Source of the DNA: an uncultured Roseovarius sp.
GTDB taxonomy: Bacteria; Pseudomonadota; Alphaproteobacteria; Rhodobacterales; Rhodobacteraceae
Direction: 5' to 3'
Assembly (NCBI RefSeq): GCF_947259555.1
Contig: NZ_CAMYMD010000059.1
Coordinates: forward strand, 1 to 64,000
Length of the DNA stretch: 64,000 bases
The notes beneath the pieces are model-generated. The model was not told the origin of the DNA. It searched no databases and saw only the letters and a program-made list of their open reading frames with translations. Position numbers and translations under genes: made by a program. Each line of letters starts with the position of its first letter. Position 1 is the first letter of the stretch. Positions 19,050 to 27,750 of the stretch are shown here, piece after piece.

Positions 19050-20153
19050 ATGTTCCATATTTTGTGCATGACCCATGACCCGAGTCTGCCCCATGATCTG
19101 CGCCCGAGGGCGCGCGGTGCCGCGAGCAACACGGCGGGTCGCTTCGAGGCGCAGGGCGTGCGGTATGAAGCGGATGGCTGGGAGTGCGACGAGGGGGAGC
19201 GTGTGCTGCGCACGCATGTCTCCGAAGAGCGGCCGCGCCGGATCATCAGCTACAACCGCTCGCCCGATCTGCCGTTTGACCGGTCGATCAACCCCTATCG
19301 CGGCTGTGAACATGGCTGTGTCTACTGTTTCGCGCGGCCCAGCCATGCGTATCTGGGGCTGTCGCCGGGGCTTGATTTCGAGACCCGGCTGATCGCGCGG
19401 CCCGAGGCCCCTGCGCGGCTGGAGGCGGAGCTGCGCGCGCGCAGCTACCGGGTGGCGCCGATCGCCATCGGCACCAACACCGATCCCTATCAGCCGGTGG
19501 AGCGGGAGTTTGCGATCACCCGGCGCTGTCTGGAGGTGCTGTCACGGTTCAACCATCCGGTGGCGGTCGTGACCAAGGGCACGCTGATCGAGCGGGATCT
19601 GGATATCCTGTCGGATATGGCGGCGCGGGGGCTGGCGAAGGTGGGGATTTCGGTGACGACACTGGATGACCGGCTGGCGCGGCTATTAGAGCCGCGCGCG
19701 CCGTCGCCCACGCGGCGTCTGGCGGTGATCCGGCGGCTGAGCGCGGCCGGAGTGCCGGTGCGGGTGATGGTGTCGCCGGTCATTCCCGGGCTGAGCGATC
19801 ACGAGATCGAGGCGATCTTGGAGGCCGCGAAAGACGCCGGGGCGGGGGCCGCAAGCTGGATCATGCTGCGCCTGCCGCGCGAGGTGTCGGGGCTGTTCCG
19901 GGAATGGCTCGCCATCCATTACCCGGACCGCGCGGGCCGGGTGATGAACCGGCTGCGCGAGATGCATGGCGGCAAGGACTATTCAGCCGACTGGCATCGG
20001 CGAATGCGCGGGGAGGGGGTGTTCGCGCGGATGATTGCCCGGCGTTTTGATCTGGCGGCGCGGCGCACGGGGCTCGATGTGGGGTCCGCGGATCTGCGGC
20101 GCGACCTCTTTCATGTTCCCTTCGAGACGGGTGATCAGCTGTCGCTGCTGTAA
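19050..20153 (+). CDS. PA0069/Rv2578c-family radical SAM protein
   Basis: A radical SAM protein with the iron-sulfur motif GCEHGCVYCFARPSHAYLG (Cys86, Cys90, Cys93 counted from 19050). The pattern CxxxCxxC, the preceding SINPYRGC and the following segments GTNTDPYQPVE, RFNHPVAVVTKG and GISVTTLDDRLARLLEPRAPSP mark the PA0069 family, related to spore photoproduct lyase and of unproven substrate. Length 367 residues, or 361 from the second ATG at 19068 (MTHDPSLP); neither start has a convincing ribosome site. It is divergent from the corrinoid gene across about 190 bp. Confidence 0.88.
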   Translation: MFHILCMTHDPSLPHDLRPRARGAASNTAGRFEAQGVRYEADGWECDEGERVLRTHVSEERPRRIISYNRSPDLPFDRSINPYRGCEHGCVYCFARPSHAYLGLSPGLDFETRLIARPEAPARLEAELRARSYRVAPIAIGTNTDPYQPVEREFAITRRCLEVLSRFNHPVAVVTKGTLIERDLDILSDMAARGLAKVGISVTTLDDRLARLLEPRAPSPTRRLAVIRRLSAAGVPVRVMVSPVIPGLSDHEIEAILEAAKDAGAGAASWIMLRLPREVSGLFREWLAIHYPDRAGRVMNRLREMHGGKDYSADWHRRMRGEGVFARMIARRFDLAARRTGLDVGSADLRRDLFHVPFETGDQLSLL

Positions 20154-20296
20154 TGCGATCAAGGTGCAGTTGGGAAAATAATTTAATTAAATCAAATCTC
20201 TGATCTCAGGTCAGCGAATTTTTTAGCCGGGCAACGAAACTCCTTCAGCTTTTGTCGCGTGACTGGTGTCGCGTAACACTAATTGGAGGAACTATA

Positions 20297-21883
20297 ATGG
20301 CACATCTCGGAAACGACTTTTCATCATATGACGCCTTCCTGAATCTGGCCGACTCCGTCTTCAGCGTTGACTTGGCAACACTCAACAATTCGGGTGTGAC
20401 AGGGGGTGCTCTGGTGGCGGTCGGCCCAACCGAGGAGAGTGGCGCGCGTTATGTGAACATCGCTATCTCGGTAGAGGGTATGGAGCCAAATCAACCCGTT
20501 CCACAGCACATCCACGGTTTGTTTGACATGGAGGGCAATCCGGCGGATTCGAAAACCCCCGATATCAGCGCGGATGCGGACCGTGACGGAGTGGTCGAGG
20601 TGCTCGAAGGATTGCCAAACTATGGCGACATTATTTTGACGCTCACCGACTCCGAGGGCAACGCGCCCATGACCGACGAGGATGGCAAGTTCACCTATGT
20701 GCAGAATTTCGACCTCAATGATGCGTCGAATTTCTTTAGCCCGGTCAGCATGACAGATTACGAGGGTGCGGACCTCTTGCCGCTCAACCTGCGTGAAATC
20801 GTCTTGCATGGTGTGTCGGTGCCCAGTGGGGTCGGGGCCGGAACCGAAGGCGAAGTCAATGGTGAGCAGGATGGTTTTGTCCCGATCCTGCCTGCTGCGG
20901 CGGGAGAGATCGAGCAAACCACGCTTGAGAACGCGCGTGACATTCTGGAAGACCTGAGCGCGCGCGCCGGTGAAACCGTGATGCTGGGCGATGGTGGCGA
21001 GACAGCCTTGGGCGGTATCGGATCGGATGCGATCCGGGGCGGCGCGGGCGATGACCGCCTCGACGGTGCCTCGGGCAACGACGTCCTGAACGGTGGTGAT
21101 GGCAATGACGCCTTGCTTGGCCGCGTTGGCGACGACGTTATTTTCGGCGGGGCAGGGGATGACAATATCGCCGCCTCTGATGGGAATGACGAGGCATCGG
21201 GCGGTGCCGGGAACGACCAGATCGGTGGTGGCCTTGGCAATGACGTGCTGTCTGGTGACGGCGGCGACGACATGATGGGCGGCGGCGTTGGAGACGACAC
21301 TCTTGACGGCGGGGCCGGAGACGATGTTGTCAACGGCGGCGATGGCGCCGATGACGTGCAGGGCGCCGCAGGTGCTGACACGATGGGCGGCGGCAACGGT
21401 GACGATGCGGTGCGCGGCGGTGCAGACGATGACAGTCTTGGCGGCGGCGGCGGTAACGACACTGTCGAAGGCGGCGCCGGGGATGACATGATCGGTGCCG
21501 GTGTCGGTGATGACCATGCGTCCGGTGGCGACGGTAACGATTTTGTCGCGGGCGGCGCGGGCGCCGACATGCTGCATGGCAATGATGGCGACGACCGTTT
21601 GAATGGCGGTAGCGGCGACGACGTGATGTCAGGCGGTCGCGGGACGGATGTCTTTGTCTTCAACGAGATCAATGACGGTGAGACCGATGTCATCACGGAT
21701 TTCGTGGCAGGGGATGAAACGCTTGTCTTGCGTGGTGTGACCGGCGGGTTCGATGCGTTGCAGATTTCCGATGCCGGCTCGGATGGTGTGACGACGGCGC
21801 AAGTCGATGTCGATGGGCACACGATCCTGCTGGAAGGCGTGGCGTCAGAGAGCCTGACCGACGCCGATTTCATGTTCGCCTGA
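20297..21883 (+). CDS. Secreted RTX-repeat protein with an N-terminal CHRD-like domain
   Basis: A 528-residue acidic protein without an N-terminal signal, expected to leave the cell through a type I secretion system using its C-terminus. Residues 1 to about 180 form a domain with VNIAISVEGMEPNQPVPQH, HIHGLF (His71, His73) and a HGVSVPSG segment, resembling CHRD domains. From about 238 to 450 there are around two dozen calcium-binding nonapeptides of the GGxGxDxxx type, and the C-terminal 80 residues (DVFVFNEIND...DVITDF...) are the usual RTX end. Start at 20297 is set by GGAGG 9-13 nt upstream. No type I transporter genes are nearby. The region upstream (20154-20296) is unusually AT-rich. Confidence 0.85.
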   Translation: MAHLGNDFSSYDAFLNLADSVFSVDLATLNNSGVTGGALVAVGPTEESGARYVNIAISVEGMEPNQPVPQHIHGLFDMEGNPADSKTPDISADADRDGVVEVLEGLPNYGDIILTLTDSEGNAPMTDEDGKFTYVQNFDLNDASNFFSPVSMTDYEGADLLPLNLREIVLHGVSVPSGVGAGTEGEVNGEQDGFVPILPAAAGEIEQTTLENARDILEDLSARAGETVMLGDGGETALGGIGSDAIRGGAGDDRLDGASGNDVLNGGDGNDALLGRVGDDVIFGGAGDDNIAASDGNDEASGGAGNDQIGGGLGNDVLSGDGGDDMMGGGVGDDTLDGGAGDDVVNGGDGADDVQGAAGADTMGGGNGDDAVRGGADDDSLGGGGGNDTVEGGAGDDMIGAGVGDDHASGGDGNDFVAGGAGADMLHGNDGDDRLNGGSGDDVMSGGRGTDVFVFNEINDGETDVITDFVAGDETLVLRGVTGGFDALQISDAGSDGVTTAQVDVDGHTILLEGVASESLTDADFMFA

Positions 21884-21935
21884 TGGCGCGGCGAGGGCGG
21901 GCGCATGGCGTCCGCCCTCGCGACCGCACTTTAAA

Positions 21936-22037
21936 GCAATTTCAGAAAAAGTTGATAGACTTTTTCGGTTTGAAATTGCGCAAAAACAACGAATTACAGC
22001 GTTACGACTGTTTCAAGGAAAAGTCGAAACGCTGTAA
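21936..22037. repeat. Pair of intergenic dyads, REP-like
   Basis: Two nested inverted repeats lie after the RTX gene: GCAATTTCA (21936-21944) with TGAAATTGC (21971-21979), with an inner AAAGT/ACTTT pair, and TTACAGCGTTaCGAC (21994-22008) with GTCGaAACGCTGTAA (22023-22037). Similar dyad pairs occur scattered in Rhodobacterales genomes, as far as I recall; no second copy was noticed in this window. Confidence 0.7.
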
Positions 22038-22041
22038 TCGG

Positions 22042-22078
22042 AAAAGGCCGCAGCGCATTTGGAGCAGCGGCCTTTTTT
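22042..22078 (+). terminator. Intrinsic terminator after the RTX gene
   Basis: AAAAGGCCGC (22042-22051) pairs with GCGGCC (22067-22072), followed by TTTTTT (22073-22078). The A-run on the left makes it usable in both directions, so it could also stop the convergent bmt transcript. Confidence 0.9.
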
Positions 22079-22194
22079 GTACCGATCTGTCGTGGATGAC
22101 GTGCCGGAATGGCGCCGTTCACTCCGCGTACTTAGTTCGCGTCACGCTGAGAGGGTCATCATCACCTGTGTTGCCGTCCGGTGTCTGGGGCCGA

Positions 22195-23205
22195 TCAGGC
22201 CCGTCTGCGGCGTGTTCTGCGCGGTGCCGGCGCATCGTCCCCGGTGCCGTCGACTGCGGAGGAAAACGCCCCCAAGGCATCGGTGATCTGATCGAGGCTC
22301 GGGCGCGGGCCCTTGGGCTGCTCCTCCAGTGCTGCGCGCATCTTGGAGAGGTGCTCGGGCATGGTGCCACAGCACCCGCCGATGATCGTGGCCCCTGCGT
22401 CGCGTGCGAGAACCGCGTATTCCGCCATCAGATCGGGCGTCCCGTCGTAGTGGATATGTCCGTCGTGATACTTGGGGATGCCCGCGTTGCCCTTGGCGAT
22501 GATCGGCCGCTCCGTACCCTGCGCGACAAATCCAAGGACAGTGCGCAAGAGATCCGAGGCGCCCACGCCGCAATTGGCACCAAAGGCCAGCGGGGGATTG
22601 CCCAGCTTTTCCACCATCGTCGCCATGTCGGCGGAGGTGAGGCCCATCATCGTGCGGCCCGCCGTATCAAAGCTCATGGTGCCGCACCACGGCATGTCGG
22701 CCAGCTTGAATGCCTCGGCCGCGGCCTTGTATTCTTCTTGAGCGGAGATTGTCTCGAGCCAGAGCACGTCGGCCCCGCCTTCCTTGAGCCCCTCGGCCTG
22801 CTCGTGAAAGATCTCGACGGCCAGCTCATGTGTCAGCGCACCCATCGGGGCCATGATCTCGCCTGTCGGCCCAACAGATCCCGCAACGATCACCGGGCGG
22901 TCGTAGCGATCCGCCACCTCGCGACCGATTTCGGCGGAAATACGCGACAATTCGCGTGCGCGCTTTTGTGCACCATGCAATTTCAGACGTGCCGCGTTGC
23001 CACCAAAGGAATTGGTGAGAAACAGATCGCTGCCCGCATCCACCGCCTCGCGGTAGAGCCGTTCGATGCGCTCGGGGTGCTGCTCGTTCCACATCTCGGG
23101 CGCGTCCCCCGATTGCAGACCCATGTTGAACAAATTCGTGCCCGTAGCACCGTCGGCAAGGATCCAGTCACGCGAGGCCATGAGTTTGGTGAGGGCGTTG
23201 GTCAT
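22195..23205 (-). CDS. bmt: Homocysteine S-methyltransferase (Bmt/MetH N-terminal type)
   Basis: Methylates homocysteine to methionine using a zinc-activated thiol. The 336-residue protein corresponds to the first domain of MetH. The zinc ligands are visible: Cys212 in GANCGVGASD and Cys278-Cys279 in IIGGCCGTMPEHL. The N-terminus has the conserved LADGATGTNLFNMGL, and NSFGGN is also present. In Roseobacter relatives such a protein works with a separate corrinoid protein and a pterin-binding protein as a split methionine synthase; the corrinoid gene at 18154-18858 is the obvious partner, while the folate-binding part is not in this window. Betaine-homocysteine methyltransferase is the older annotation. 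Confidence 0.9.
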   Translation of the reverse strand: MTNALTKLMASRDWILADGATGTNLFNMGLQSGDAPEMWNEQHPERIERLYREAVDAGSDLFLTNSFGGNAARLKLHGAQKRARELSRISAEIGREVADRYDRPVIVAGSVGPTGEIMAPMGALTHELAVEIFHEQAEGLKEGGADVLWLETISAQEEYKAAAEAFKLADMPWCGTMSFDTAGRTMMGLTSADMATMVEKLGNPPLAFGANCGVGASDLLRTVLGFVAQGTERPIIAKGNAGIPKYHDGHIHYDGTPDLMAEYAVLARDAGATIIGGCCGTMPEHLSKMRAALEEQPKGPRPSLDQITDALGAFSSAVDGTGDDAPAPRRTRRRRA

Positions 23206-23320
23206 TGCTCTTTATTCCACATTTGTGAGCGCGCAGATGTCGCACCTGTTGCTGCGCTACGCAAACTCATAATTTTCATGCAAATGATGAGGCGCGTTTG
23301 TTTTGGCCGCGCGCTACGCG
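23206..23320 (-). promoter_or_regulatory. Structured leader of bmt
   Basis: Read on the minus strand, three stems can be drawn upstream of the bmt start: CGCGC...GCGCG (about 23292-23314), CTCAT...ATGAG (23266-23270 with 23287-23291) and GCGCAG...CTGCGC (about 23230-23256) close to the ribosome site. The spacing suggests an RNA leader with possible regulation, but it does not fit the SAM-II consensus as I know it. Confidence 0.35.
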
Positions 23321-23365
23321 GAAAGGGCACGCAGCGGCGCGCCCAGTCGCCAGGGCCGAATCGGA

Positions 23366-23680
23366 TCAGAGCTCTTTGACGAGCTGATCCTTGGCGATCT
23401 TGAGAAGTTCTGCCATCTTGGCGCGGATCGTGTCGGCGTCAGCGATGTCGCCAAGATCGCCCGCGACCTTGCGCACCACGTCCTCGTGACCGGCTTCTTC
23501 GAAATCGGCCTTAACGACCTCGCGGGCATAGGCATCGGCGTCCTCGCCTGCCTTGCCCATCAATTCGGCCGCCCAAAGGCCCAAAAGCTTGTTGCGCCGC
23601 GCCTCGGCACGGAACTTCATTTCCTCGTCATGGGCGAATTTGTTCTCGAATGCGCTCTCGCGGTCGTCAAAGGTGGTCAT
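23366..23680 (-). CDS. DUF1476 protein, F1Fo-ATPase inhibitor (zeta subunit) family
   Basis: A 104-residue helical protein of the DUF1476 family. Its Paracoccus denitrificans homologue, the zeta subunit, binds F1-ATPase and blocks ATP hydrolysis. The start at 23680 ([21 protein letters not shown]) gives the typical family N-terminus, which in Paracoccus is the inhibitory segment; the body contains [15 protein letters not shown] and [16 protein letters not shown]. It is divergent from purC across 159 bp. DUF1476 next to purCSQ is, to my memory, a common Rhodobacterales arrangement. Confidence 0.88.
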   Translation of the reverse strand: MTTFDDRESAFENKFAHDEEMKFRAEARRNKLLGLWAAELMGKAGEDADAYAREVVKADFEEAGHEDVVRKVAGDLGDIADADTIRAKMAELLKIAKDQLVKEL

Positions 23681-23839
23681 CGGCCGGTCCCCTTGCATGC
23701 GTTGCCGTTGCACCCGATATGCAATCTGTCGAACGAAAGGGCAAGGCCCAACGCCATCTTGCGACGTGTTGGCCCATGCACTATGAGAGCGCATCGGCAT
23801 GGGCGGACCCACGCCCTCACCCTCAGCGACGGAGTTATC

Positions 23840-24601
23840 ATGGCGCGGCGCAAGAAAATTTACGAAGGCAAGGCCAAGACGCTCTATGAAGGGCCCGAGC
23901 CGGGCACGATCATCCAGTATTTCAAGGATGACGCCACGGCATTCAATGCCGAGAAGAAGGCCACCATCGAGGGCAAGGGCGTGCTCAACAACATGCTCTC
24001 GGAATATTTCATGACCGGGCTCAACAATATCGGAGTGCCGACGCATTTCATCAAGCGGGTGAACATGCGCGAACAGCTGGTGCGCGCTTGTGAAATCGTG
24101 CCGCTCGAGGTGATCGTGCGCAACTATGCCGCCGGGTCCATGGCCAAGCGGCTCGGCATCGAGGAGGGCACGCAACTGCCACGCCCGATCGTCGAATACT
24201 GCCTCAAGGACGACAAGCTGGGTGATCCGCTCGTGACCGAAGAGCATATCGCCGCCTTCGGCTGGGCCAGCCAGCAGGACATGGACGACATTCTCAGCCT
24301 TGCGCTGCGGGTCAACGATTTCATGGCCGGTGTGATGTTCGGCGTGGGCATCAAGCTCGTCGATTTCAAGATCGAGGTGGGCCGTGTTTATGACGGTGAT
24401 TTCCAACGCCTGATCGTGGCCGATGAGATCAGCCCCGACAGCTGCCGGTTGTGGGATATCGAAACCGGGCAGAAACTCGACAAGGACGTGTTTCGCCGTG
24501 ACCTTGGGTCGCTTACGGATGCCTATACCGAGGTCGCGACCCGTCTGGGCGTCATGCCCAAGTCGAACACCCATGTCACCCGCCCGACGCTGATCAACTG
24601 A
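23840..24601 (+). CDS. purC: SAICAR synthetase
   Basis: Condenses CAIR with aspartate in purine synthesis. The start at 23840 ([18 protein letters not shown]) has GGAG 5-8 nt upstream and begins at the conserved nucleotide-binding YEGKAKTLY. Other motifs are [20 protein letters not shown], the signature [18 protein letters not shown], and [10 protein letters not shown] with [12 protein letters not shown]. Length 253 residues, typical. Followed after 14 bp by purS, so the two are co-transcribed; the much longer upstream frame is not coding. Confidence 0.97.
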   Translation: MARRKKIYEGKAKTLYEGPEPGTIIQYFKDDATAFNAEKKATIEGKGVLNNMLSEYFMTGLNNIGVPTHFIKRVNMREQLVRACEIVPLEVIVRNYAAGSMAKRLGIEEGTQLPRPIVEYCLKDDKLGDPLVTEEHIAAFGWASQQDMDDILSLALRVNDFMAGVMFGVGIKLVDFKIEVGRVYDGDFQRLIVADEISPDSCRLWDIETGQKLDKDVFRRDLGSLTDAYTEVATRLGVMPKSNTHVTRPTLIN

Positions 24602-24615
24602 AAGGGACCAGACCG

Positions 24616-24855
24616 ATGAAGGCACGCGTGCATGTCATGCTGAAAAACGGCGTTCTAGATCCTCAGGGCGAGGCGGTGCACCACGCGCTCGGATCGCTCG
24701 GGTTTTCAGGCGTAGAAGGGGTGCGGCAGGGCAAGGTGATCGAGCTTGAACTCGCGGAAACGGATGAGGCCAAGGCGGAGGCCGTCGTTACCGAAATGTG
24801 TGAGAAGCTGCTCGCCAATACCGTGATCGAGAGTTACACGGTGGAGCTGGCCTGA
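24616..24855 (+). CDS. purS: FGAM synthase subunit PurS
   Basis: Small subunit that bridges PurL and PurQ in the three-part FGAM synthase. At 79 residues (MKARVHVMLKNGVLDPQGEAVHHALGSLGF...) it has the full family length and the conserved start KARVxVxLKxGVLDPQG. The next gene, purQ, is 403 bp further down, so a separate promoter there is possible. The large subunit PurL is not in the window. Confidence 0.96.
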   Translation: MKARVHVMLKNGVLDPQGEAVHHALGSLGFSGVEGVRQGKVIELELAETDEAKAEAVVTEMCEKLLANTVIESYTVELA

Positions 24856-25258
24856 GAGGCGGTCGCAGGTCTTGCGGCTGGTGTCGCGACTGGCCTTGAG
24901 CTGCGTTGGCGGTTTCAGAGACAAGCCGCGCGGTGCCTGACCGCCGGGTGGGCGCAGAAACCTCGGTGGACCGCACTTTATGCCAGCCAAACACGTCCGT
25001 ATTTTCAATGGCTTGAAACTTTGCAAAAGCGCCCGCCCGAGGGGGCGGTCGGGCGCTGCGCGGCGGTGCCTGCGGCACCTTGATTCCGCGCATTTGTGCT
25101 GAACTCTAACCTCCACCCCATGCCATTCGAAACGCGTGCCCCTCGCGTGATCTCCCTTGGAAAAGACGCGCCCGCAGGCCCGTGCGCCGCACCACGCATG
25201 GACAAGCCCGCGCCGCCGCGCTAGAGCATCGCCACAGCACCAAGAGAGGGTCCTTGCC
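24856..25258. other. 403-bp gap between purS and purQ, no gene seen
   Basis: No open frame here has a ribosome site or a recognisable product. A strong GC hairpin, GCGCCCG...CGGGCGC (about 25028-25054, with further internal pairing), lies in the middle but has no T-run. The gap is unusual because purS and purQ are normally adjacent; a promoter for purQ or a decayed small gene would explain it. Confidence 0.5.
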
Positions 25259-25927
25259 ATGCATGCCGCCGTCATCGTCTTCCCCGGCTCCAATTGCGAC
25301 CGCGACCTTGCCGTGGCGTTCGAACGCGCGGGCGCGCGGGTCTCGATGGTCTGGCATAAGGACACATCGCTTCCCGACGACGTCGATATCATCGGCGTGC
25401 CGGGGGGCTTTTCCTATGGTGATTATCTGCGCTGCGGCGCGATCGCCGCCAATTCGCCGATCTGCCGGTCGGTCATGGCCCATGCCGACAAGGGCGGCTA
25501 CGTCCTCGGGGTCTGCAACGGTTTTCAAATCCTGACCGAGACCGGCATCCTGCCCGGCGCGCTGTTGCGCAATGCGGGGCTGAAATATGTGTGCAAGCCG
25601 GTGGACCTGCATGTCACCACCAATCAGAGCGCGTTCACCCAAAGCTACAAGGACGGCAACACCATCACCGTGCCAGTGGCCCACCATGACGGTAATTACT
25701 TTGCCGACGAGGCCACGCTCGACCGTCTGGCAGGCGAGGATCGCATCGCCTTCACCTATGCTGCAAACCCCAATGGATCGGCCCGCGACATTGCCGGGAT
25801 CCTCTCGGAGAACCGCCGCGTGCTCGGCATGATGCCGCATCCCGAACGCATGGCCGAGCCCTTGCATGGCGGCACCGACGGGGCGGCGATGTTCGAAGGG
25901 TTGGTGCAAGAGCTTGCCGACGCGTGA
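25259..25927 (+). CDS. purQ: FGAM synthase glutaminase subunit PurQ
   Basis: Class I glutamine amidotransferase that releases ammonia for PurL. Start at 25259 ([21 protein letters not shown]) has GAGAGGG about 8 nt upstream. The nucleophile cysteine is in [13 protein letters not shown], and the catalytic His-Glu pair in [11 protein letters not shown]. Other family motifs are [19 protein letters not shown] and [11 protein letters not shown]. Length 222 residues, as expected. A sensor kinase gene follows 55 bp later but is probably a separate unit. Confidence 0.97.
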   Translation: MHAAVIVFPGSNCDRDLAVAFERAGARVSMVWHKDTSLPDDVDIIGVPGGFSYGDYLRCGAIAANSPICRSVMAHADKGGYVLGVCNGFQILTETGILPGALLRNAGLKYVCKPVDLHVTTNQSAFTQSYKDGNTITVPVAHHDGNYFADEATLDRLAGEDRIAFTYAANPNGSARDIAGILSENRRVLGMMPHPERMAEPLHGGTDGAAMFEGLVQELADA

Positions 25928-25982
25928 GGGCGGGGCACGCTGAAGGCTTGAGGGCTGGGGCCGGTCGGCCTAAACTCTGATA

Positions 25983-27743
25983 ATGAGCCTGACCACGACA
26001 CAGCCCAACGCCCCGCGCATGCGCACCATATCATGGCGTGCGAGGCTTTTGCTGGTCTTGCTCTTCATCATCGCGGTGGTCGTCGTTGTCACGACGCACC
26101 GCCTGCTGACAGACAGATTTACAGAAAATACCCGAAACCGGGCTGAATTGCGTCTCGTTTTATATTCCGGCAACCTGCTGTCGGAACTCAGGCAGAATGC
26201 CATCGTTCCCCAGCTCCTTGCGCGTGATCCGGCACTGATTTCGGCGCTCAACACGCAAGACTATGCGCAATCCACACAGCGGTTGATTTCGTTTGTCGAA
26301 GAGATCGGGGCGGCCGCGCTGACGCTGCTCGACAAGGATGGACGCGCGGTTGCGGCAACAGAGCGCGTGCGCCTCGGGGAGACCCATAAACAGGCGGCGT
26401 ACTTTGTTGACGCACTGCGCTCGCGGGATACGGTATTCTCGGTTTTGCGGCAGGATACCGGGCAATTCAACTTTTACTACTCGCGACGGATCGAGACGCA
26501 GAACGGCGTGTTGGGGGTTATCCTGGTCGAGGTCGACCTGCGCAAATATGAAAGAGCCTGGGCAGGGATATCGGATGCCGTCATGGTCACCGATACCGAA
26601 GGGCGGATCATCCTCGCGACAGAGCCGCGCTGGCGTGGTCTGACCGAGACCGAGGCGCTGGCCCGTGAGCCCGCGAGCAGTGCCATTCAGCGCGCGCTAC
26701 AGGCCACCTCGGACTGGACCGCGCTTCCGGCGGATGCCTATGTGCGCGGTGAGGCGGTGATGCGGGTCGAGGGCCGGGTGGCGTTCCGTGGCTGGCGTAT
26801 TGCAAGCTTCACGACCTACACGGCGGTGCGCGACAAGGTAAACGGTTACCTTGCTCTGGAGATCATGGGATTCGCGATTCTTCTGGCGCTTGCGTTCTAC
26901 TTCCTCAACCGCAAAGCGGCGCTGCGCATGGCGCTTTTCCAGCGTGAGTCGGCAGAGCTTCGCGCATTGAACGCCCGGTTGCAGCGGGAAATCGCCGAGC
27001 GCAGGCGAGTGCAGGAGAACCTCGCGCAGGCCGAACAGACCATTCAGCAAAGCTCCAAGCTGGCGGTTCTGGGCGAGATGTCGGCGGCTGTTTCCCACGA
27101 GTTGAATCAGCCGCTTGCGGCGATGAAAACCTATCTTGCGGGCGCGCGGCTTCTGCTGTCCCGCAACCGGCCTGACGAGGCGCTCTCGGCGTTTCAGCGG
27201 ATCGACGATCTGATCGAGCGGATGGGCGCCATCACCAAGCAGCTCAAATCCTATGCGCGCCACTCGGGCGATACGTTTTCGCCTGTAAACATGGGCGATG
27301 CCGTCGCCTCGGCGTTGGCGATGATGGAGCCGCAATTGCGTCAGCGCAAAGTCACGATCACGCGCACGCTGCCAGCCGAGCCCGTCATGATCATGGGCGA
27401 CCGGGTCCGCGTGGAGCAGGTGATCATCAATCTCCTGCGCAACGCCATCGACGCGACCGAGACAGTGGCGGATGCCAATATCGACATCCTTCTGGCGGCA
27501 GGCGAGACGGCGGTCCTGACGGTGCGCGACAACGGGCACGGTATTGGCGATTTCAAGAACCTGTTCGAGCCGTTCTACACCACCAAGCAACCCGGGGATG
27601 GCGTCGGTCTGGGGCTTGCCATTTCCTCGGGGATCGTGAACGACCTTGGCGGACGTCTCATGGCGCGCAATGCGCCCGATGGGGGGGCTGTATTCGAGAT
27701 GCAGCTTCCCATATTGCCAGAAGAGACCCGTGCAGCGGAGTGA
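25983..27743 (+). CDS. Membrane sensor histidine kinase, DctB-like
   Basis: Senses a periplasmic ligand and phosphorylates the following response regulator. Two TM helices (about 21-37 and 292-308) flank a periplasmic domain of about 250 residues consistent with a double PDC/dCache sensor (…LTLLDKDGRAVAATE… and …VMVTDTEGRIILATEP…). A coiled coil (320-360) leads to the dimerisation domain with SHELNQPLAAMKTYL (His372), followed by the ATPase domain with INLLRNAIDATE and DNGHGI. The SHELNQPL pattern is the DctB type, which in relatives senses C4-dicarboxylates, but no dctPQM transporter is nearby, so the ligand is open. Length 586 residues; TGA is 7 bp before the regulator start. Confidence 0.85.
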   Translation: MSLTTTQPNAPRMRTISWRARLLLVLLFIIAVVVVVTTHRLLTDRFTENTRNRAELRLVLYSGNLLSELRQNAIVPQLLARDPALISALNTQDYAQSTQRLISFVEEIGAAALTLLDKDGRAVAATERVRLGETHKQAAYFVDALRSRDTVFSVLRQDTGQFNFYYSRRIETQNGVLGVILVEVDLRKYERAWAGISDAVMVTDTEGRIILATEPRWRGLTETEALAREPASSAIQRALQATSDWTALPADAYVRGEAVMRVEGRVAFRGWRIASFTTYTAVRDKVNGYLALEIMGFAILLALAFYFLNRKAALRMALFQRESAELRALNARLQREIAERRRVQENLAQAEQTIQQSSKLAVLGEMSAAVSHELNQPLAAMKTYLAGARLLLSRNRPDEALSAFQRIDDLIERMGAITKQLKSYARHSGDTFSPVNMGDAVASALAMMEPQLRQRKVTITRTLPAEPVMIMGDRVRVEQVIINLLRNAIDATETVADANIDILLAAGETAVLTVRDNGHGIGDFKNLFEPFYTTKQPGDGVGLGLAISSGIVNDLGGRLMARNAPDGGAVFEMQLPILPEETRAAE

Positions 27744-27750
27744 TAACAAG

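Noticed and set aside
20990..21650. Regular repeat array that might suggest CRISPR
   Set aside because: The period follows nine-residue RTX repeats within one open frame; units are degenerate and there are no spacers.
20758..21906. Long open frame on the minus strand opposite the RTX gene
   Set aside because: It mirrors the repeated GGxGxD codons and reads as Ser/Pro-rich repeats; no ribosome site or known protein.
23206..23365. SAM-II or cobalamin riboswitch before bmt
   Set aside because: Hairpins are present but the conserved SAM-II core and the B12 box at the right place could not be found.
25028..25054. Terminator between purS and purQ
   Set aside because: The GC stem has no T-run on either side, so it was not listed as a terminator.
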